Below the pieces are notes generated by a model. It saw only the letters and a program-made list of their open reading frames with translations, had not been told where the DNA came from and searched no databases. The position numbers were made by a program, and so were the translations under genes. DNA of 64,000 bases from Adiantum capillus-veneris (taxonomy: Eukaryota > Streptophyta > Polypodiopsida > Polypodiales > Pteridaceae), in the NCBI GenBank assembly GCA_014529385.2, contig CM043967.1, positions 6,029,001 through 6,093,000 of the forward strand, read 5' to 3'. Of the stretch, positions 1 through 11,400 are shown in pieces; the stretch's first letter is position 1, and every line of letters starts with the position of its first letter.

Positions 1-99
1 AAATCTTGAGTTAAATCCTAAACCTAACCCCAAAGCTCTAATATTCAATCTAAACTTAAACTCTAACTTAAATATAAAAACTAAATCATAAACCTATGT

Positions 100-102
<3 letters not shown>
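1..102. other. Left-edge flank without gene
   Basis: AT-rich DNA with a few CCTAAAC/CCTAACC-like words. No open frame or element end is visible. Confidence 0.4.

Positions 103-178
<76 letters not shown>
103..178. repeat. (CT)38 microsatellite at the LINE 3' end
   Basis: Uninterrupted CT dinucleotides (GA on the minus strand). The tract lies about 20 bp beyond the stop codon of the minus-strand LINE ORF2, where a poly(A) tail would normally be expected. No poly(T) is seen on the plus strand here. Confidence 0.95.
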
Positions 179-183
<5 letters not shown>

Positions 184-199
184 TCCTTTTGTTACATAT

Positions 200-1237
200 T
201 TACATTTTGTGTAGTATCATGAGACACCTCTGTTTGAGGTCCTGCCTTTTAAGTGCCACAATGTCTTCCATCATCCTGAGTTTGATAAGCTCCACAGGAA
301 ATGAGCGACCAAAAATCACAATGTGATCATACATAACCTTGTTCCTCAAGTCCCATATAAACCATAAGAACCAAGTACTAAAAGACAGCAGACAAAAGGA
401 CATAACATCATCCTCAGAAGGCAGCAAACCAAATATACATTTAAATTTAGAGATTTTACAATTCCATGCCTCATTCCACCAATATCTAGCCCATTGCCAC
501 CACTCAACAACCACAATACAATGCCAGAATACATGTCTAATAGTCTCAACTCTGTTACATCTGGGACACTTCCCATCACCAATCTTTTTTGTAAACATTA
601 CATCAACAGTGGGGAGTCCCCCAATCAAGCATCTCCACCAGAATAATTTGAACTTAAATGAAGTTTGACAGTGCGATATTCTAGAGAATAGCTGAGACCA
701 CCAATCACTATCTCTATTCATTGCCCATATTTTATTGCATCTGTCCTGAATTGTGAGGGGAGACAACAAGATCCTGTAAAAATCTCTTGTCTGTGAAGTC
801 CACCAGTTCTTTTGAGCATCTGGGAAGGACCACTCTCTGAATCTGTCCTCCTCCAAGGTATTGATAGGTACCTGCAGGTTGTTGACTGAGGCACATAGTA
901 GGTTCCATGGTATTTTGAAGCCATAGTGTAGTCTGAAGTGTCTTCTAGCTGTCAAAAAAGTTTTAAACCTGGACTCAGAGTCTACCACTTGACCAATGGA
1001 GTAGATGCCCTTCCTGAAAAAGGAAAGGGCATTCCTCCCCAAAGCTTTAGTAGGCACAACTCTAAAAACAAAACTCCAAAATACATTTTCAACTGAAAGA
1101 GAGTTGCCCATGTATCTCATTCTCCCCTGCCAAATCAGAAGTGCAAAGACATGCTTCCAGGACACTATCAACATATTTGAAATATCATAACCAGTTTTAA
1201 TAGGGGCAGCTGTAAACAATTTATCCCAATCACTCAA
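200..1237 (-). pseudogene. LINE ORF2 C-terminal part with zf-RVT zinc-binding domain
   Basis: A 345-codon open stretch on the minus strand, ending in TAA at 200-202. It has the Trp/Phe-rich zf-RVT module found at the C-terminus of plant LINE ORF2 proteins. Around residue 190-240 it reads FKFKLFWWRCLIGGLP, then CPRCNRVETIRHVFWHC, which gives the Cys-x2-Cys...His-x3-4-His/Cys arrangement. It continues the ORF2 product of the RT segment further right, and the intervening 1238-1630 still encodes recognisable LINE sequence (CLPWSKK, GCGILNLQLHALARR) with in-frame stops. The apparent ATG start is only the first Met after a stop. In the family this domain is thought to bind nucleic acid. This copy cannot be made as part of a full ORF2. 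Confidence 0.88.
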
Positions 1238-1630
1238 AGACTAGCATCCATGAAAATAGCAGACAGAGGAACTGATCAGAGCCCACAGGCATACAGTCCA
1301 ATCATGTGAAGGATGCAGCATGTATTTAATAAAAGTTTCCCTTCTAGCCAGAGCATGCAGTTGCAGGTTCAGAATTCCACAGCCTCTTATGCTTTGGGGA
1401 AGAGCTAATACATCCCAAGCAACCCAAATAGTTTAATCTCTCTTACAATTCCACAAAAAAATTTCCATTACTGAGTTGAAGACGTGCATATTTTTTTTAG
1501 ACCAAGGTAGACAAGGAAACAAATACAGCAGATATGGCATAAGAATAGACTAAATTATCCTCAATCTGACATGCAGTGGCCACTCCTCACAGTGCCATGA
1601 AGAAACCTTACTGTAAACTCTCTTGAGCAC

Positions 1631-2378
1631 CTAGTTGTGCAATTCAACAATGGTAATATGCACCCCTATAGGATACCCTAAATGCTTGAAGATATGACCC
1701 TTAGGAAGTCTTTTCCCTTCCCAAATGAGAGCATTGAAATCAATAGCAGAGACATCAATTAGAGTGGATTTGAGCATGTTAATTTGCAACGCTGATGCAA
1801 TAGAAAGTTTCCCCAAGGTAGCCATACATCTCAGAACATTCACATTGTTAGCCTTCAAGAATATAAAAGTATCATCTGCAAAGCCCTGACCCAACATCTG
1901 GCCTCTTCCACTGGAGAGTCCCTGCACAATATGTTTATCTGCAAGAGAGTCAAGATAAGAGAAAATGGGGTGACTAGCAACTGCAAATAACAAAGGGCTC
2001 AAAGGGAAACCCTGCCTGACAAATTGTCCTATGTGGATCTTGTTAGACATTCTGCCATTCACTAAAAGTCTAGACCAAGCATCTTTATCCAGCATGAAAA
2101 TGCGGTTGACAATCCTAGGCCCAAAGCCCATCTTTTGCAAAACCCCAGCTATAAAGTTCCACTGAACTATGTCAAAAGCCTTCTCATAGTCTACCTGCAG
2201 TAGTACCATATCCTGAGAGGATCTTTGAGCATGTCCTATTCCAAGTTGGACTGACAGAATGTTATGAAAAATGGATATACCAGATGAAACCTGATTGAGC
2301 TTTATGAATAAAATTTCTAAGAAGAGGGCTCAGCCTCATGGCCACAGATTTGGCCAAGATTTTATATATAATACCCAT
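1631..2378 (-). pseudogene. LINE reverse transcriptase palm region
   Basis: The 192-codon frame 2209-1631 carries the RT core. It has DYEKAFD (first catalytic Asp region), then GFPLSPLLFAVA (the family's QGxPLSPxLF motif), then FADD with two catalytic aspartates at about 1882-1871, and HLGYPIG downstream. FADD in place of YADD is common in plant LINEs. The stretch 2210-2378 adds the upstream YKILAKSVAMRLSPLL motif but has a stop. It ends at the LTR element; the preceding codons of the same RT resume at 7880, and joining the two sides without the insertion keeps the frame. Enzymatically it would make cDNA by target-primed reverse transcription. This copy is broken. Confidence 0.9.
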
Positions 2379-3331
2379 TGTAGGGATGCATTGTAGCACG
2401 ACCTAATCACAACCCACAAAATTGTCAAATCGTGGATCGAGGAACCCGGCTAGGGCATGGAAGCACGAGCCTAAGATGAATGAAATAGAGGATTCAAGAG
2501 ATCAACTCTCCATTGCAAGTAGATATTAACCATGGCAAGAATAACTCTAAACCTACTCTAATCACTAATCAATTAATTTCCTACACACATCAAGCCCACC
2601 GAAGTCCGACTTGCCATCGACTAGAAACCTCAAACACACTAATGATAAGCACACACTAATTACCACACGTCAATTAAGGCACTTCATCAATATCTTATAC
2701 ACACAAGGTGAATGGTGCTAGAGCTCCATAAAACCTATCTACACACACAAGCAAAGAATAGGGCACACACACAAATTAGAAGATTAAGACCCAACTTAAT
2801 CACTCTAATTTATGATGCTAAATATCACAAATTAATTGCTTGTAGAGAGATAAAAGTGGTTACTAGCAAGAAGTACATACATCTCTCAAATCTAGAATAA
2901 TGAAAGTGTAATACTACTTCATGACAAGATGAAATGTAGAGAAGAAGAGATTGATGAGAAAATAAGAATTAGATTAATCAAGAAGAGCTTACACTAATTA
3001 CAATGGTTAGCACTAGCCTCTCAAGAATAGACATTAAGCTCAAGGCTAGGCCAAAGAGTGAACACTCTAGAGAGAGGGAGCTCTCAAAAGTGGATCCTCG
3101 AGAGTGGATACTCAAGAATGAAGCCTCCTTGCACAAAGGCTTCCTTTTAAGGCCTTTCGCCACAATCCCTTCTACTATGGGTTTAAGCTTGAGCCCTCAA
3201 ACTACCATATATAACTTTGGAACTCCAAGTGAGTCCAAGACTTTACAAAGTGTGTGGGAAATATTGTGGCATCCATATATATCTCCTTCTTGATGCATAT
3301 TTGGTGTAGCCTGTGTTAGCCGCTGCTAACA
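2379..3331 (-). repeat. 3' LTR of the LARD-like element
   Basis: A 953-bp copy, very similar to the right LTR. It contains about 50 bp near 3070-3120 that the right LTR lacks (between CACTCT and GAAGCC). Confidence 0.85.
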
Positions 3332-3346
3332 TTCCCCCCTTCCTAA
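3332..3346 (-). other. Polypurine tract of the LARD-like element
   Basis: Minus-strand AGGAAGGGGGGAA lies immediately upstream of the 3' LTR. This is the expected place for the plus-strand cDNA primer. Confidence 0.75.
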
Positions 3347-6300
3347 TTTGGAGCACGTCCTCGTGTGCCTGTGAAGGAAGACACGGTGACATGGTAGAAA
3401 GCAAGTCCATGGAAGAAATGTTTGAGATGCAAAACATAAGAACAAGTAATGAGCATCAAAGGCCACCAAGAATGAACTAAACATCAAGCACAATGATCAA
3501 TCATGCAAAGTGATTTTTCGCTTCTAAAAGATGGGTCAATCATAGTCAAAAACTAGACAACATAAAACAAAAAAAAAAACACCTAAACTATTGTGAAGAT
3601 TAAACCACTTGAAATTTCATTTTTATGCATGAAACACGAGCAATCAATTATGACCCTAGGTTAATGCAATCTCATAAACTTACTAGCCTAAAAACTAGAT
3701 GAACAATCTTAATAAATCATTCAAGTCTATCATGTCTATGGGTTAGAAAAAAGCTCCTTATCTTTTAGTACATTGTCAAAGCTTTTTGAAGCTCATGGAA
3801 GTTTTGATTTTGTCATTCATTGAGAAAATTAAAGCACAATCACAAGGCTACCACTCCAAGGCAAGTCTAGGTGCGACTCTCAGCTCCTTGAACCCTCAAG
3901 AAGGTGTTCCAAAATCCTACTAGCTTACCAAGGCGACGGCTAACCCCTATCAGCCCAGGGCATCGGTTTAGGGTCTTGACCAAGCAAGCCAAGGTGATTC
4001 CCCTCGCTTGTCAAGTGCCAATAAGGCGCTAGGCCTCACAAAGACACAACATAACATAGAATTTTTATTTTCATGTGCCTTAGTAGCATTTTTGCTATTT
4101 TTTGGACACTTCTTTGCTTCATGATTCATTTTTTAGCACATTTTTATTCTTCCAACATGAGATTCTAATGGCAATTGGACTAAAAGACTAAAAACCTAAT
4201 CATAGCCCTAAGTCATGTTAAAAATGAATGGAGTATTTAAGACTATCACTAAGAGTCTAGGACTAATGAGAAATGAACCTATATTAATCTAAGGTCAAGG
4301 CCAAGGTCAAGGCCAATTACCTATGATTAGCACACATAAAACCTAATTTTTTGATGAGTTAATTTTCACAAAGTAAAGTGTTGAAACTTTAGGATGTTTA
4401 GCTTTCAACCATGAAAAAACCATAGCTTAGAAGAAAACTTTCACTTAAGCCAAGCATAGAGAATGAAGAGATAAACAAAAGAGCAAAATCATTCAGGATT
4501 ACACCTAATCATGCTCTTTGTGCATCCTCGAGCAAGCATCCCCTTTGTATAGAGAAGCCTCTTGATCTTTTTAGTTGCAAAAGAAGCCTTTTGAGGCTAA
4601 GTGTAAACACAAGCTCCAAAAGTCTTTTATTGAAATCCAAATGCACACAAAAAACATAAATGAAAACCTAAAGCTAGGGTCTTGCATACCCAAATTTGCC
4701 AAAGGGAAAAAACCCAAGGGAAAAAAGTGCCTTTGGTTATGCACATGATGCTCTTTGTAACAAATTTATGCATACATAACAACAATGAGAGAGATAAAAT
4801 GCTTCTACATAAGCAAATTTTGCAATGTTTACCATCTTTCATGCATGATTCAAAAGTTGATTAATTTCTAGCTCAATAAAATATGGAGTTAAAAACAAGC
4901 CAAGAGCTGCAAATAATGCAACTTTTGAATGAACTGAAGTGGCTCTCGATAGCCAAATTATGTACTTGAAAGCTCAAAAAAGTTGGGTAAATACTAACTC
5001 AAATGAAAAAAATTGCATTTCTAGACCAAGCTATGAGCTAGCATCACAACTTTATTCCAAACATTTGGAATGTCTCTAATTAGCCAAATTTTGCAATATT
5101 GCAATGATGACCCCTCCTTGGATCAGTGAAATCACACACCCACCACATCCCTTCAAAAAAGACTCAAATCATTAGTGCTCTTTAGCATATGAACATCCAA
5201 TACAAGCACTAAAAATATTTCAATCGATCATAAGCCCAAAATTTTCACACTCTCACATGATCATTCAAGAAGCTCAGATTTAAGCGCCATGTAAAGATTT
5301 TGCAATCAAATGAAGCACTTAAAATGCACAATCAATGTCAAGCCTAAATTTTAGTGATCTCTTTTTGCTATCAAGAAGCTCAATTTTAGTGCTTTCCAAT
5401 GATTTTTCATTCAATTTAAGCACTAAAATGTGAGCAAAACCTCAATCTTCATGCAAATTTTTCAATTATTCAATGTATGACACATATTTAGTGCCCAACA
5501 TGTTCTCATGTAGCAACAATTGTTGTTTGATTAGCACCTATAGCATGATCAATAAGATCTATTGAGCACAATACGAGTCAATGTGATAGCAAAATTTAAT
5601 TTCAATGAATTTCCCTACAATGACCATTCATGAAAGAATAATGCCTTTTCATAGCACAAATGACATACATATCAAAAAGCAAAAGAGAGCTATCCAAAAA
5701 ACAGTGAAAAAATGCAATCATGAAAACCATCATTTTGGATTTATTGATACATAAGCTTGGTGATAAACACGACGATCGTCACAATGAATGAGAAAACATA
5801 CCACCAAGACAATTATATCATTTTACACTTGATTTTGTGTAAGTCTTGTTCTTGATTGGCCATTGTGATTTCCTCTTTCGGCCTACTGCAAAGGCGTACG
5901 CCAACTCCTGCATAAGGTAAAAAAGAGCTAAAAGACATGATTTGCTTTTTTTTCTCGTTTTCTTTTTCTTTTTCGAGGGGAGGAGGGTGAGAACCCCTTC
6001 TTTGATTTTATGAGAAGGGAAACCTTTTTCTTTTATTTTTCTTTAATGCTTTTGTTTTTGTTTTGTGATGGCGGCAGACGGCGGCCTATGCGGACGTCAG
6101 GGAGAGAGAAAGAGAGAGGGAAGGACGAACGTGGGTTTCATGAAGATTCGGGAAGAATTTGTGAGGCTCTGAGTTTTGACTGATTGTAGCAGAAACTCAT
6201 CGATCATGGATGCGCACTCCTCAGTTATATCTAACACAGGCATGGGAGATGGGATCAAGGGTGGAAATGGGCTAAGAGTCACATCTACAAAGGAGATCCG

Positions 6301-6949
6301 TTGATTTTGTCGGCACCAAAAAAGTAAACTCGGGTACAAAATAATTAGCAACATTAGGTGCAAAGTGTAGGTCAATTTGTGTTACACACCTAATTTTAGA
6401 AAATAATTAGCAACATTGAATCACATTGATCAATCAAGAATTGACATAGCAAGTAAGTGCACTTACATCGTAATTACACTCCAAGCTATTCCTTTGCTCC
6501 ACGGGAAGTCGCATCATTGCACACACAAGTGTGTGCACCATCAATTCGGCTCCAAAATTGACCATTTGTAGGTCAAAATCAAACAATCAAAATCATCAAA
6601 TTAGGCATAAATTAGCACAATTAACTTGATTAGAGTGATGATTCCACCTCTTGCAAGGGGATTTCACATACTTTACACTTCAAATGTTAGTGGTTAGGTT
6701 AGCAAGGTTAGTCAAAATTAGTAGAAATTAGAATGGAAATAAGAAAAATCACTAAGGGTTAGCATGAAATTAGTGAAATTGGGGTGGAATTGGAGGTTTG
6801 GGGTATTCATAACTCAACATTAGCATCAATTTCTTACACAACATCATCAAATCAAAACAAAAAATTGAGTTACACACACTCAAAAACCAACAAAATTAGT
6901 AGTGAAATTACTCTATTCTACACATCCTAAACTCACTAGCTTAGGTCAT
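3347..6949. other. Non-coding interior of the LARD-like element
   Basis: AT-rich sequence with no convincing gene on either strand. A 92-codon frame at 6097-6375 has no recognisable motif. CATT/CAATCA-rich stretches recur between 5150 and 5600 but no exact tandem array was seen. Confidence 0.6.
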
Positions 6950-6970
6950 CCATCCCTGGAAACGGTGCCA
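6950..6970 (-). other. Primer-binding site of the LARD-like element
   Basis: Minus-strand TGGCACCGTTTCCAGGG starts two bases after the LTR end (CCTACA-tt-TGGCACC). It resembles the TGGCGCCGTTGCC-type PBS widespread in plant Ty3/gypsy elements. The tRNA was not identified. Confidence 0.75.
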
Positions 6971-6972
6971 AA

Positions 6973-7872
6973 TGTAGGAATGCGTTGTAGAACGACCTAA
7001 TCGCAACCCACAAAATTGTCAATCGTGGATCGAGAAACCCGGCTAGGGCATGGAAGCACGAGCCTAAGATGAATGAAATAGAGGATTCAAGAGATCAACT
7101 CTCCATTGCAAGTAGAGATTAGCCATGGCAAGACTAACTCTAAACCTACTCTAATCACTAATCAATTAATCTCCTACACACATCAAGCCCACCGAAGTCC
7201 GACTTGCCATAGACTAGAAACTCTAAACACACTAATGATAAGCACACACTAATTACCACACGTCAATTAAGGCACTTCATCAATAGCTTACACACACGAG
7301 GTGAATGGTGCTAGAGCTCCATAAAACCTATCTACACACACAAGCAAAGAATAGGGCACACACACAATTATATGATTAAGACCCAACTTAATCACTCTAA
7401 TTTATGATGCTAAATATCACAAATCAATTGCTTGTAGAGAGATAAGAGTGGTTACTAGCAAGAAGTACATACATCTCTCAAATCTAGAATAATGAAAGTG
7501 TAATACTACTTCATGACAAGATGAAATGTAGAGAAGAAGAGATTGATGAGAAAATAAGAATTAGATTAATCAAGAAGATCTTACACTAATTACAATGGTT
7601 AGCACTAGCCTCTCAAGCATAGACATTAAGCTCGAGGCTAGGCCAAAGGGTGAACACTCTGAAGCCTCCTTGCACAAAGGCTTTCTTTTAAGGGCTTTCC
7701 CCACAATCCCTTCTACTATGGGTTTAAGATTGAGCCCTCAAACTACCATATACAACTTTGGAACTCCAAGTGAGCCCAAGAATTTACAAAGTGTGTGGGA
7801 AAGATTGTGGCATCCATAGATATCTCCCGCTTGATGCATATTCGGTGTAGCCTGTGTTAGCCGCTGCTAACA
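6973..7872 (-). repeat. 5' LTR of the LARD-like element
   Basis: A 900-bp copy that pairs with 2379-3331. The plus-strand boundaries are TGTAGGAATG at the left and GCCGCTGCTAACA at the right. Confidence 0.85.
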
Positions 7873-7879
7873 CACCCAT

Positions 7880-8493
7880 CATGGATATGGGTCTCCAATG
7901 ATTCAAAACTTTTGGAAAGGTCTTCTTAGGGATAATCTTGATAAGTCCCTATTTGAGACAGGGGTCCATGTATTGAGCTGACCATGAAGAGTTTATAAGA
8001 GACAATATGATACCTTTTAGATCATTCCAAAATGCCAGCACAAACTCTTTTGAGATTCCACAAATACTAGGAGTTTTCTCATTGCCCAACTTTGATAAAG
8101 CATATTTAACCTCTGTCTCCTCAAATGGTGCTTCCAATCTCCTTGCATCAGTCTGCTCAATACATGAATCCACAGTATCTAACAGTCCTTAATAGTAGTA
8201 TCCCTGCCAAGAGGCTGAGTCTTCTTCTCAGATAGAAGCTCCGAGTAAACTTTTTCACAGTATTGCATGATGTCAGTAGGGCAAGATATTTCAATGTCAT
8301 TCTCAATCTGTAAACAATGCATCAAATCTCTCTTTCTCTTAGCTTCCAGTTTGTTAAAAATTCCGTTAGAGACATCATTATAGTCATGTAGTGCATGAAC
8401 CCTGCATAGAAATCTACATTTTGTGGCCATTTCCAAATCATCTTGTTTCAATACATCTCTGGCCTGCTGCAGTCCACAAGTTGCTCTTGGCAC
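7880..8493 (-). pseudogene. LINE RT N-terminal segment
   Basis: Two overlapping minus-strand frames (8493-8179 and 8173-7949) show the linker and front of the RT. The motif EVKYALSKLGNEKTPSICGI corresponds to the family's conserved 'A...K.PGPDG' block, with the GPDG reduced to SICG. It is followed by stops and then HWRPISMM, which ends exactly at the nested insertion. The upstream part is Lys/Glu-rich linker sequence. It forms one ORF2 with the endonuclease to its right and the RT palm at 1631-2378. Confidence 0.8.
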
Positions 8494-9574
8494 AATTCAG
8501 TGATCTTAGCCAGCTGAGTGAAATGCTCAATTTTGTCTTCTGATTTGCATTTCCCCCTTTTGAATGCAGCATTCTTCTTTCCATATTTCCTTACAATATG
8601 TTGCAAATCAGAGCATATATGCATCCAGACATGCAGAGGGTGAGAAAACATTAGCTTATTCTTGGTAATCATTTGTATTACCTCCAAGCTAAAGCAGCCA
8701 TCATCAATCAATTTATTATTAACCATCAAGGGACGTTTCAGACCATGCATGTAGGAGTGAGCATCCAGGTTAGACAAAGAACAAATTAGAGGGAAATGAT
8801 TAGACAACACCATTGAAACATCCACCAAGAAAGTTTTCTTCATTCGCAACCAATCAGAATGCATGAAATAAACCCTGTCTAGCCTAGACCAGGAGGATAG
8901 GTGGGAAAGGGAATGAAATGTGTAGCCAGCCTGTTGAGAGTGCTCATCCCAGGTATCAGTAAGCAACCAGTGAGACTGCTAAGAGATTCCTAGATTCCAT
9001 CTTCCTTTGAGTCACAGATAGAAACTAGAGAGGTTGTATCATTACTAATCAATACCATATTGCAATCACCCCCTACAACTCCTGCAAACAAATGAAGATC
9101 CAAACACCATTTCCAAAGCAAAATTCTCTCTTTAGAACAGTTTGAGGCATAGATGTTGACTACATGTAGGGGTCCAAAGTTAGAATCAATTAGAAAAATA
9201 GAACAACAACCCGAGGGATGATCCAGAATCCATTGGGCATTCAAATCCTATTTAATGCATGTCAGGACACCTGAATAGCCACCAGGCTGCCCTCCATAGA
9301 ACATACAATAGCCTTTGTAAAAGAACATCTTACCAGCTCTTTCATGAAATTTATGCTCTTGAAAATAGCCTACATCAACATTACTCCTTAGCAGCCAAGC
9401 ATTGAAGGATAGGAGTTTAGAGGGATCCTTGATCCCTTTAACATTGAAGGTTGTGACAATCATTGAGGGGGTATTAACAACAATCTGAGTATTCTCCTCT
9501 ACTTCCTTCATATTCACTTCCAAATTAGCTTCAGGAGGATCTTTAGTCCTCTTTTGATGATAATCCTTCACCAT
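8448..9574 (-). pseudogene. LINE ORF2 apurinic-like endonuclease domain
   Basis: Three successive minus-strand frames (9574-9248, 9244-8990, 8966-8448) together make an exonuclease-endonuclease-phosphatase fold domain. Visible motifs are TTFNVKGI (family TWNVRGL), YFQEHK (family LQETK, catalytic Glu kept), GGDCNMV (family GDFN), SRLDRVYF (family SRIDR) and LSNHFPL (family LSDH, catalytic Asp replaced by Asn). In intact elements the domain nicks the target DNA to prime reverse transcription. The two breaks between the frames and the D-to-N change make it inactive. Confidence 0.85.
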
Positions 9575-9586
9575 AACTTCAACAGC

Positions 9587-10717
9587 CTACAGGGTTTCTA
9601 GAGAGGGCATGTTTTGCAAGATGTCATAGACATTAGAAAAGGTGTATCCAGAGGCCAAATTTCTTGGTTTGAAGGTCTTCCTGGCAGGGGGAGCCTGAAA
9701 TCCTTTAGAATCAACAGTTCTTTTCCCTTTGTCCCCTCCTCTAGGACCTTTTGGGGAAGAGGGTTGAGAAGAGGTACTTCTAGTATTGATGAGTGACCCA
9801 GGCGGTCTAGCATAAGAGGGGGGTTTTGGGACCAGCCAAAGGAACCACCATCTGAGATGGAGTTGGTATAGGAGGGGTAGTAGGTTTACCCATGGGTTTG
9901 CCAAAAATTTGGCTCCTAGGTATCAAGTTCTTGCTCCGTGGATAGGAAGGATCAGCTCTACTATGCCTTCTTTCAATGTTGGAGAGTTTTTGGAGAAGTG
10001 GCCGAATTTTCCACAATGGAAACAAGAGCCTGCTAAATTCCCTCATTTAAGGTACAAGACCACATTGCCTACTTCTTCTAGTTCTATTTCCAAAGTGGAT
10101 GGAAATTCTTTGTCAGTCTCCCACAAGATGCAAGATTTATTCCTATTAGGGCAGTTAATAGTCGGGCTAAATAGAACCTTCCATGAGGAGTCTACTATTT
10201 CAAAGATACAAGGCCACAAGTATGATGGGAGATATACCAGTTCTACCCACACAGGGCATTTACTCAACAGCTCTTCCTTGATGGTCCTGATTGGCTGCCA
10301 TTGCAACACATGGACCACTTGCCCAGAGAGGATCACAATAGAAGATGAAAGAAAGGATTTTTGATCTTCAACCTTGAAGAAGAGCACCTCAAATAAGCCA
10401 GAACCAGAATAAAAGATTTTGTCCACCACTATTCTCCTAAATCCATGGTCAATGAAGCCTGCAACCTCCCCAATGCTTGGGATCTTTCTAGTAAAGTAAA
10501 GAACTATAGCCCTTGTTTGAAAGACGGTGACCTGATTCTAGACTTTAGTAGAGTTCAAAGATCCCGTATGCTGTCCTTTGATAGATGGGTCAGCAGTGGG
10601 AGAGTCTTTAAGAGCAATGGACGTGGCTAAGGGGTCAAACGGGACATTCTCACCACTCAACACAGAAGAAGATGCTTCACCATTAAGGTTTAGGAGGAAC
10701 GCTTTGGGGAGGGACAT
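9587..10717 (-). pseudogene. LINE ORF1 (gag-like, DUF4283 plus zinc knuckle)
   Basis: A minus-strand ATG at 10717 opens a frame beginning MSLPKAFLLNLNGEAS that meets TAG after about 55 codons. Similar frames continue at 10429-10043, where PVWVELVYLPSYLW and ILSGQVVHVLQW match the DUF4283 region of plant LINE ORF1 proteins. A degenerate zinc knuckle follows at about 9975-10035 in another frame: CFHCGKFGHFSKNS, with the last Cys replaced by Ser. The C-terminal tail (9904-9587) is Pro/Ser/Arg-rich. The family protein packages LINE RNA. Here it is frameshifted and split. Confidence 0.75.
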
Positions 10718-10855
10718 GCTTCAAGGGTCAAGAGGAGACCTGAAAGGATGAAGGCGAGGCTCTGCTTCGAGGGCTGGGAGCTGCAGTAGCAGCACGGTGA
10801 GGGCGATGGCAGAACAGAGGAACCCCCAGAACAGAGGAACCCGCTACCCCATTCT

Positions 10856-10863
10856 CCTCTCTC

Positions 10864-10906
<43 letters not shown>

Positions 10907-10910
10907 ATAT
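10856..10910. repeat. CT/CTAT microsatellite at the LINE 5' end
   Basis: CTCCTCTCT-type repeats pass into (CT)n and then (CTAT)n. Confidence 0.9.
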
Positions 10911-11229
10911 ATGTCATAGTACGTCTATTTAGAAAGACATACATTGATGAAGCTCTTCACCAATCGATACACTATTTTCTTGGACAATGCAGACATTATA
11001 TTAGATCCACAAGGAGTTTATCGGATTGGTCTCATAAATCATTTTGAAATTTGAAGATGTTAATATAACATTTTATTTGATATTCTCTCCCTCATTCTCT
11101 ATTTTTTTATCTCTCTCTTTGTTTTCTCCCCTTCTCTCTCTCTCTCTCATTCATTCTCTCTCTTTGCTTTATATATATCTCTTTTCCTCTCTCAATGTTT
11201 GTGTGTATGTGTTCTTTGTTTATGCATTT
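10911..11229. other. Intergenic stretch
   Basis: T-rich and CT-rich DNA between the LINE and a compound microsatellite. No gene seen. Confidence 0.5.
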
Positions 11230-11241
11230 GTGTGTACATTA

Positions 11242-11339
<98 letters not shown>

Positions 11340-11400
11340 GTGTGTGTGTGTGTAAGAGAGAGAGAGAGAGGGAGAGAGAGAAAGAGGGGAAGGGAACATG
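11230..11400. repeat. Compound microsatellite (CT)n-(CA)n-(TG)n-(GA)n
   Basis: Runs of CT (about 11246-11300), CA (to 11336), TG (11339-11353) and GA (11355-11390) follow each other. The order makes the whole region roughly self-complementary (CT...CA | TG...GA), so it could fold back. Small frames reading through it are artefacts. Confidence 0.95.

Larger units (their letters stand above)
2379..7872 (-). mobile_element. Non-autonomous LTR retrotransposon (LARD-like) nested in the LINE
   Basis: Two long direct repeats (2379-3331 and 6973-7872) begin TGTAGG and end CTAACA on the plus strand, that is TGTTAG...CCTACA on the minus strand. The minus orientation is set by a primer-binding site two bases inside the right LTR and a polypurine tract abutting the left LTR. 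A CCCAT duplication flanks the element at 2374-2378 and 7875-7879, with two extra bases (CA) before the right copy. The 3.6 kb interior has no open frame longer than about 92 codons and no recognisable gag, protease, RT or integrase. It therefore fits a LARD (large retrotransposon derivative) that depends on a partner's proteins. The PBS type suggests a Ty3/gypsy origin. Full length is 5494 bp. Confidence 0.85.
181..10850 (-). mobile_element. Non-LTR retrotransposon (plant L1-like LINE), degenerate, split by a nested LTR element
   Basis: Read on the minus strand from about 10850 down to 181, the parts follow the order of a plant LINE. They are an ORF1 with a DUF4283-like region and a zinc knuckle (10717-9590), an endonuclease (9574-8448), the front of the reverse transcriptase (8493-7880), the RT palm (2378-1631) and a C-terminal zf-RVT domain (1237-200). 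Without the insertion at 2379-7872 the element is about 5 kb. Stops and frameshifts are numerous in every domain, so it is dead. Both ends border GA tracts. A weak TATGTC match on both outer flanks could be a target duplication but is too short to rely on. A 16-17 bp tandem duplication (CAGAACAGAGGAACCC) lies in the 5' leader near 10810-10845. Confidence 0.88.

Noticed and set aside
1-60. CCTAAAC/CCTAACC words as interstitial telomere repeat
   Set aside because: Only a few degenerate words, not the plant CCCTAAA tandem array.
90-10920. TATGTC at both outer ends of the LINE as its target duplication
   Set aside because: Only six bases, displaced by microsatellites on both sides. Chance cannot be excluded.
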